Position numbers and translations under genes: made by a program
The notes under the pieces: generated by a model
The model's database searches: none
Seen by the model: only the letters and a program-made list of their open reading frames with translations
What the model was told of the DNA's origin: nothing
Shown here: positions 32,928-37,652 of the stretch, one piece after another
How positions within the stretch are numbered: position 1 is the first letter of the stretch
Layout: the number at the start of each line of letters is the position of its first letter
NCBI GenBank assembly: GCA_023392635.1
Contig: JAEVYS010000053.1
Location: 1 to 37,652 of the forward strand
Direction: 5' to 3'
DNA from: Actinomycetes bacterium
Lineage (GTDB): Bacteria > Actinomycetota > Actinomycetes > Propionibacteriales > Propionibacteriaceae
DNA: 37,652 nucleotides

Positions 32928-34103
32928 TCAGCGGAGCCCGGCGAGGCTCAGCATCAGGGACTCCATGGCGAGCAGGGGTGCGACGTTCGTCTCCAGCGCC
33001 GTGCGGCAGGCGAGGATCGCGTCCAGCTTCAGCACGGTCGACTCCGGCGTGGTGTCGTGGGCCAGCCGGGCGATCTGGTCCGCGAACTCTTCGTTGATCA
33101 GCTCTGCACGCGCTCCCGTCTGCACGGACAGGACGTCGCGGTAGAAGGAAGTGAACTCGGTGAGCACGCGGTCCAGCGAGTCCCGCTGGATGCGCTTCGC
33201 CCTGGCCTTCTGCTGGTCCTCGAGGTCGCGCAGCGCCGCCTGCGCGTTCCGCGGCCGGGCGCCCTTGGTGGTGAAGCCGAGCGCCTCGGAGAGCTCGGTC
33301 TTCTCCCGGGCGTCGAGCTCGGCGGTGAGCTGCGCGGCCTCGTCGCTCGCCGCCTCGACCAGCCGTGCAGCCGCGCCGAGGCACGCGCCGAGCGAGGTGA
33401 GCCGCCCGGGCAGACGGAGCACCTCCTGGCGACGCTCCCGGACGGCCTCGCTGCGCGCCAGTGCCCTGGCACGTCCGATGTGGCCCTGGGCGACGCGCGC
33501 GGCGAATCGGGCGAGATCGGGCTCGATGCCGTCACGACGCTGGAGCAACTCCGCGATCGCGGCCGCGCTCGGCGTGCTCAGCTCGACCAACCGGCAGCGT
33601 GAGCGGATCGTCACCACGACGTCGTCGGCGGTGGGCGCGCAGAGCAGCCAGACGGTGCGCGGCGCGGGCTCCTCGACACTCTTCAGCAACGCGTCCGCAC
33701 CACGCTCGGTGATGCGGTCGGCGTCCTCCACGACGAGCACCTGGTAGCGACCCAGCGTCGGCGACATGGCCGCCCGGCGCACCAGGTCGCGCACCTCGTC
33801 CACGCCGATGCTCAGCGCCTCGGTGCGCACCAGGGTCACGTCGGGGTGTGCGCCGCTCAACGCCGTGGTGCAGGTGTTGCACTCACCGCAGCCGCCGAAC
33901 GGGCACTGCAGCGCGGCGGCGAAGGCGCGGGCGGCATTCGACCGGCCCGAGCCGGGCGGCCCGGTGAGCAGCCACGCGTGGGTCATCGCGTGCCGGTTGC
34001 CGCTGGCGGCGGCGGCCGCCACGGCGCGCTGCAGGGTCTCCACCACCCGGTCCTGGCCGATGAGGTCGGCCCAGACACCGCTGGTCGCTGCCGTGGTGGT
34101 CAC
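32928..34103 (-). CDS. holB: DNA polymerase III delta-prime subunit
   Basis: A 391-residue clamp-loader subunit. The P-loop reads GPPGSGRSN (Arg replaces Lys, as expected for a non-hydrolysing delta-prime). The zinc module CPFGGCGECNTC has four cysteines, followed by VLVVEDADRITERGADALLKSVEEP and the RSRC arginine-finger motif. The C-terminal third is helical and less conserved. The start is GTG 34103, overlapping the tmk stop by four bases (GTGA). Works with tau/gamma and delta subunits encoded elsewhere to load the sliding clamp. Confidence 0.94.
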   Translation of the reverse strand: MTTTAATSGVWADLIGQDRVVETLQRAVAAAAASGNRHAMTHAWLLTGPPGSGRSNAARAFAAALQCPFGGCGECNTCTTALSGAHPDVTLVRTEALSIGVDEVRDLVRRAAMSPTLGRYQVLVVEDADRITERGADALLKSVEEPAPRTVWLLCAPTADDVVVTIRSRCRLVELSTPSAAAIAELLQRRDGIEPDLARFAARVAQGHIGRARALARSEAVRERRQEVLRLPGRLTSLGACLGAAARLVEAASDEAAQLTAELDAREKTELSEALGFTTKGARPRNAQAALRDLEDQQKARAKRIQRDSLDRVLTEFTSFYRDVLSVQTGARAELINEEFADQIARLAHDTTPESTVLKLDAILACRTALETNVAPLLAMESLMLSLAGLR

Positions 34104-34759
34104 GGGGTAAGCGTGCCACCCTGCGCCGACAGCAGCGGCGCCACCCGAGCGCTGATCAGGTCCGCCAGCCGCCGGACGCCGGTCCGGGCCGGCAGCACGA
34201 GGTAGTGCTCGGGATCCCGCGCGGCGAGATCGAGGAAGAACTGGCGGGCACGGACGTGGAACTCCGACCCGGCTCCCTCCACGCGATCCTTCTGCTCGAT
34301 CGTGGCCAGCCCGCGCTCGGGGTCGAGGTCGAGCAGCACCGTCAGATCGGGCAGCAGGTCCTGTGTCGCCCAGCGGGCGACCTGCTCCACCCGTTCGGGT
34401 TCGAGGTCGCGGCCGGCGCCCTGGTAGGCGAGCATCGAGTCGACGTAGCGGTCGGAGATCACGACCGCCCCGCGCTGCAGCGCGGGCAGGACGAGTTCGT
34501 GGAGGTGCTGCGCCTTGTCGGCGGCGTACATCAGCGCTTCGGCCCGGGGAGAGACATCACCCCACCGGTGGTTGAGCACCAGGTCGCGGAGCTGGCCGCC
34601 GATCTCGGTGCCGCCGGGCTCGAAGGTGAGCACGACCTCGCGGCCCTGCTCCGCCACCCACTTGGCGAGCCGCCTCGCCTGGGTGGACTTGCCCACGCCG
34701 TCCCCGCCCTCGAAGACGATGAACACGCCTTCGGGGGTGGCCGGACCCTGCACTGTCAC
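34100..34759 (-). CDS. tmk: Thymidylate kinase
   Basis: A 219-residue dTMP kinase that makes dTDP for DNA synthesis. P-loop EGGDGVGKST (residues 17-26), TFEPGGT, SDRYVDSMLAYQG (DRY-type motif) and VLLDLDPERGL are all typical. The start is GTG 34759, four bases after the topA stop, so it is translationally coupled with topA upstream and holB downstream. Normal length and complete. Confidence 0.95.
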   Translation of the reverse strand: MTVQGPATPEGVFIVFEGGDGVGKSTQARRLAKWVAEQGREVVLTFEPGGTEIGGQLRDLVLNHRWGDVSPRAEALMYAADKAQHLHELVLPALQRGAVVISDRYVDSMLAYQGAGRDLEPERVEQVARWATQDLLPDLTVLLDLDPERGLATIEQKDRVEGAGSEFHVRARQFFLDLAARDPEHYLVLPARTGVRRLADLISARVAPLLSAQGGTLTP

Positions 34760-34763
34760 GGAG

Positions 34764-37502
34764 CTACTTCTTGCGCGTGGTCTTGGTGGTCCGGGTCTTC
34801 CCGGTGGTGGCCTTCGCCGCGGGACGCCGGGTGGTGCGCTTCGGAGCCGGGCCCTTGGCCCGCTTCTCGGCCAGAAGCTCGGCCGCGCGCTCGAGCGTCA
34901 TGGCCTCGACCGAGTCGGTGCGGCGCAACGTGGCGTTGAACTCGCCGTCGGTCACGTAGGGGCCGAACCGGCCGTCCTTGATCACCACGGGCTTGCCGTT
35001 CGCCGGGTCCGCCCCGAGCTCGCGCAACGGGCCCGCGGCGGCGCTCGCGCCCCGTCCACGGGTCTTCGGCTGGGCGTAGATCGCCTCTGCCTCGGCCAGC
35101 GAGATGTCGAAGATCTGGTCCTCGTTCGCCAGCGACCGCGAGTCCGTCCCCTTCTTCAGGTATGGCCCGTAGCGCCCGTTCTGGGCGGTGATCTCCTCAC
35201 CGTCGGCCGCCGTGCCCACCACGCGCGGCAGGCTGAGCAGCTTCAGCGCGTCCTCGAGGGTCACCGTGTCGATGCTCATGGACGCGAACAGCGAACCCGT
35301 CCGCGGCTTGGCCGACTTCGGGGCGTCCTCAGGAAGGACTTCGGTGACATAGGGACCGTACCGGCCGGCCTTGGCGACGACCTTCAGACCGGTGGCCGGA
35401 TCGGTCCCGATCTCACGTTCCTCGGCGGCGGGGCGATCCAGCAGCTCGCGGGCGTAGTCGACGGTCAGGGCGTCGGGAGCCAGCTCGGGGTCCACGTTGG
35501 CACGGCGGCCTTCCGCGTCCTCGACGTAGGTGCCGTACCGGCCCACCCGGACGTCGATCCCCTCGCCGATGCTGAAGGTCGACAGGGCGCGGGCGTCGAT
35601 CTCCCCCAGGTCGTTCACCAGGCGCTCGAGGCCCTCGTCCGGCGAGCCCTGCGGCCCGAAGTAGAAGTCCTTGAGCACCGCCACCCGCGCGGCGTCGCCG
35701 CTGGCGATCTCGTCGAGGGTCTCCTCCATCGCCGCGGTGAACTTGTAGTCGACGAGCTTCTCGAAGTGCTCCTCCAGCAGCCGGGTGACCGCGAACGCGA
35801 GCCACGTCGGGACCAGGGCGGACCCCTTCTTGAAGACGTAGTCGCGTGAGGTGATCGTGCGAATGATCGCCGCGTACGTGGACGGCCGCCCGATCTCGAG
35901 CTCCTCGAGCTTCGCCACCAGCGACGGCTCGGTGTACCGGGCCGGCGGGCGGGTCTCGTGCGCCACCGCCGTCACCCGCTCGGCGTCCAGGTGGGCGCCG
36001 GTGACCAGCTGCGGCAGCCGTGCCTGGGCGTCGTCGCTGGACTCGTCGTCGTCGACCGACTCGACGTAGGCCTTCAGGAAGCCGAGGAACGTGATCGTGC
36101 GACCGGAAGCCGAGAAGCTCGCCCGGCCCGACTCGACCACCTCTCCGGTGGCCGCGTCGGTGACCGACACCCGCTGCGGGAGGGTCGCGCCGACCCGGAC
36201 GCTGACCGTCTCGCCTTCGGCGTCCTTCATCTGGGAGGCGATGGTGCGCTTCCAGACCAACTCGTACAGGCGGAGGTGGTCACCGTGCAGGCCGGACTGC
36301 TGGGGTGTCCGGAACGTCTCGCCGGCCGGACGGATGGCCTCATGCGCTTCCTGTGCGTTCTTGACCTTCGAGGTGTAGACCCGGGGCTGCGCAGGGAGGT
36401 ACTGGCCGCCGAACAGGTGCTTGACCTGCTCGCGCGCGGCGCTGATGGCGGTGCCCGACAGCGTCACGGAGTCGGTTCGCATGTAGGTGATGAAGCCCCG
36501 CTCGTACAACTCCTGGGCGACGCTCATGGTGCGCTGGGCGGAGAAGCCCAGCTTGCGGCCCGCCTCCTGCTGGAGCGTCGTCGTGCGGAAGGGGGGATAG
36601 GGACGGCGCGTGTAGCCCTTGGCCTCGACGCCGGCCACGGCGTAGGACGCGCCCGCGAGCTTGCCGGCGAGGTCCTCGGCGGACTCGAGGCTGAGTTGCA
36701 GCAGCTCCTTGCCGACCAGCTTGCCGACGGAGTCGAAGTCGCGACCGGAGGCGATCCTGCGGCTGTCGAACGTGGCCAGCCTGGCGGTGAAGGTGCGCGG
36801 CTCGGCCCCTTCACCCGCGTCGAGGAGGGCTTCGATGTCGGCGTAGGCGGCTGCGCGGAACGCCATCCGCTCGCGCTCGCGGTCGACCACGAGCCGGGTG
36901 GCGACCGACTGGACACGTCCGGCAGACAGCCGGGGCATGACCTTCTTCCACAGCACCGGAGAGACCTCGTAGCCGTAGAGCCGGTCAAGGATGCGGCGGG
37001 TCTCCTGCGCGTCCACCAGGTCGGTGTCGAGCTCGCGGGTGTTCTCGACGGCGGCGAGGATCGCCTCCGGGGTGATCTCGTGGAAGACCATCCGCTTGAC
37101 CGGCACCTTCGGCTTCAGCTCGTCGAGGAGGTGCCACGCGATGGCCTCGCCCTCGCGGTCCTCATCCGTGGCCAGCAGGAGCTCGTCCGCGTCCTTCAGC
37201 TTGGTCTTGAGATCCCGGATCGTGCCCTTCTTGTCCGCGGCCACCACGTAGAGGGGCTCGAAGTCCGCGTCGATGTTCACGCCGGTGCGCGCCCACTTCT
37301 CGCCCTTGTACTTGGCGGGTACCTCGGCGGCGCCCGTGGGCAGGTCGCGGACGTGGCCACGGCTCGACTCCACCACGTAGCCCGAACCCAGGAACTTGGC
37401 CAGGCTGACCGCCTTGGTCGGCGACTCGACGATGACGAGCCGGCGTTTGCTAGCAGTGGCCACGGGCTTCTCTCTGGCGTTGGGTGTGGATCGGTCGCTC
37501 AC
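34764..37502 (-). CDS. topA: DNA topoisomerase I
   Basis: A 912-residue type IA topoisomerase that relaxes negative supercoils. The Toprim domain has catalytic Glu26 in VIVESPTKA and the acidic triad in ATDEDREGEA (residues 111-120). The active-site Tyr340 lies in FITYMRTDS. The C-terminus carries several actinobacterial TopA_C repeats (GRYGPYV/GRFGPYV segments) instead of zinc fingers and ends in a Lys/Arg/Thr-rich tail. The start is GTG 37502; a second GTG 14 codons in, preceded by AGAGAG, is a real alternative. Heads the topA-tmk-holB unit. Confidence 0.95.
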   Translation of the reverse strand: MSDRSTPNAREKPVATASKRRLVIVESPTKAVSLAKFLGSGYVVESSRGHVRDLPTGAAEVPAKYKGEKWARTGVNIDADFEPLYVVAADKKGTIRDLKTKLKDADELLLATDEDREGEAIAWHLLDELKPKVPVKRMVFHEITPEAILAAVENTRELDTDLVDAQETRRILDRLYGYEVSPVLWKKVMPRLSAGRVQSVATRLVVDRERERMAFRAAAYADIEALLDAGEGAEPRTFTARLATFDSRRIASGRDFDSVGKLVGKELLQLSLESAEDLAGKLAGASYAVAGVEAKGYTRRPYPPFRTTTLQQEAGRKLGFSAQRTMSVAQELYERGFITYMRTDSVTLSGTAISAAREQVKHLFGGQYLPAQPRVYTSKVKNAQEAHEAIRPAGETFRTPQQSGLHGDHLRLYELVWKRTIASQMKDAEGETVSVRVGATLPQRVSVTDAATGEVVESGRASFSASGRTITFLGFLKAYVESVDDDESSDDAQARLPQLVTGAHLDAERVTAVAHETRPPARYTEPSLVAKLEELEIGRPSTYAAIIRTITSRDYVFKKGSALVPTWLAFAVTRLLEEHFEKLVDYKFTAAMEETLDEIASGDAARVAVLKDFYFGPQGSPDEGLERLVNDLGEIDARALSTFSIGEGIDVRVGRYGTYVEDAEGRRANVDPELAPDALTVDYARELLDRPAAEEREIGTDPATGLKVVAKAGRYGPYVTEVLPEDAPKSAKPRTGSLFASMSIDTVTLEDALKLLSLPRVVGTAADGEEITAQNGRYGPYLKKGTDSRSLANEDQIFDISLAEAEAIYAQPKTRGRGASAAAGPLRELGADPANGKPVVIKDGRFGPYVTDGEFNATLRRTDSVEAMTLERAAELLAEKRAKGPAPKRTTRRPAAKATTGKTRTTKTTRKK

Positions 37503-37628
37503 TCTACTTCGCTGAGCGGAATGCTCGGTGTGCCGAATGGTAACGCCGGGACGGGCACCCGCGGCAAAGCTGTCCCCGGCGGGAAACGGACGCCCGGCGA
37601 CACGCCGGGACCGGGACGGCGCGTCGAG

Positions 37629-37652
37629 GGCCCGACCCAGGCGGGTCGGGCC
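37629..37652. terminator. Hairpin at the window edge, possible terminator
   Basis: GGCCCGACCC (37629-37638) and GGGTCGGGCC (37643-37652) form a perfect 10-bp stem with loop AGGC. The window ends at the stem, so a following T-run cannot be judged. It probably ends a neighbouring gene outside the window. Confidence 0.5.

Noticed and set aside
37503..37600. A topA promoter with -10 TACCAT and -35 TTGCCG upstream of 37502
   Set aside because: The spacing is 19 bp and the -35 match is weak, so it is not listed as a feature.

Overview
The window reads as chromosomal DNA of a high-GC Gram-positive actinobacterium. The housekeeping blocks have the usual actinobacterial order: dacB, a DUF2342-type metalloprotease, tilS, hpt and ftsH, with ppa divergent from dacB, and topA-tmk-holB at the other end. 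TopA has a lysine-rich tail instead of zinc fingers, and GTG starts and apparently leaderless starts are frequent. A member of the Propionibacteriaceae or a relative would fit, but the genus cannot be fixed from sequence reading alone. No insertion sequence, phage or CRISPR array was seen.

Layout. 1-5763 (minus strand): ftsH (cut by the window edge), hpt, tilS, metalloprotease, dacB. 5796-6871 (plus): ppa and a SixA-like phosphatase. 6894-7594 (minus): a thioredoxin and a CsoR/CstR-type repressor, with two operator-like dyads. 7688-9717 (minus): a response regulator and histidine kinase. Divergent from these is a small secreted protein (9856-10341) built from two Cys-containing repeats.

10436-22149 is a carbohydrate island. 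It has three Gfo/Idh/MocA oxidoreductases and three TIM-barrel sugar isomerase/epimerase-like proteins, a ChvE-GguA-GguB-type monosaccharide ABC importer, and a divergent ROK regulator. Two LacI-type operators (near 10372 and 14413) and a concentric nested palindrome at 20892-20969 suggest two layers of control. The likely logic is uptake of a monosaccharide or modified sugar, followed by NAD(P)-dependent oxidation and isomerisation, epimerisation or elimination. The substrate is not evident.

22198-25071 (minus) is a sulfonate/taurine-type ABC importer (binding protein, ATPase, permease). It is preceded by a 25-codon leader ORF ending Met-Cys-Cys-Arg-Ser-stop and by alternative RNA hairpins, which is strong evidence for cysteine-responsive attenuation. 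25347-28205 (plus): a LolA/RseB-like exported protein with an ABC-2 exporter. 28225-28300 (minus): tRNA-Thr(CGT). 28383-37502 (minus): an SDR oxidoreductase, a TAP-type hydrolase lipoprotein, a PSP1/RicT-like protein, a DoxX protein with acidic repeats, holB, tmk and topA.

The most interesting points are the Cys-Cys leader peptide before the sulfur importer; the His-less CstR-like repressor with its thioredoxin; the nested operator sharing two near-consensus divergent promoters; the tripled oxidoreductase/TIM-barrel pairs; and the duplicated secreted protein next to a two-component system with 11-bp-phased repeats.
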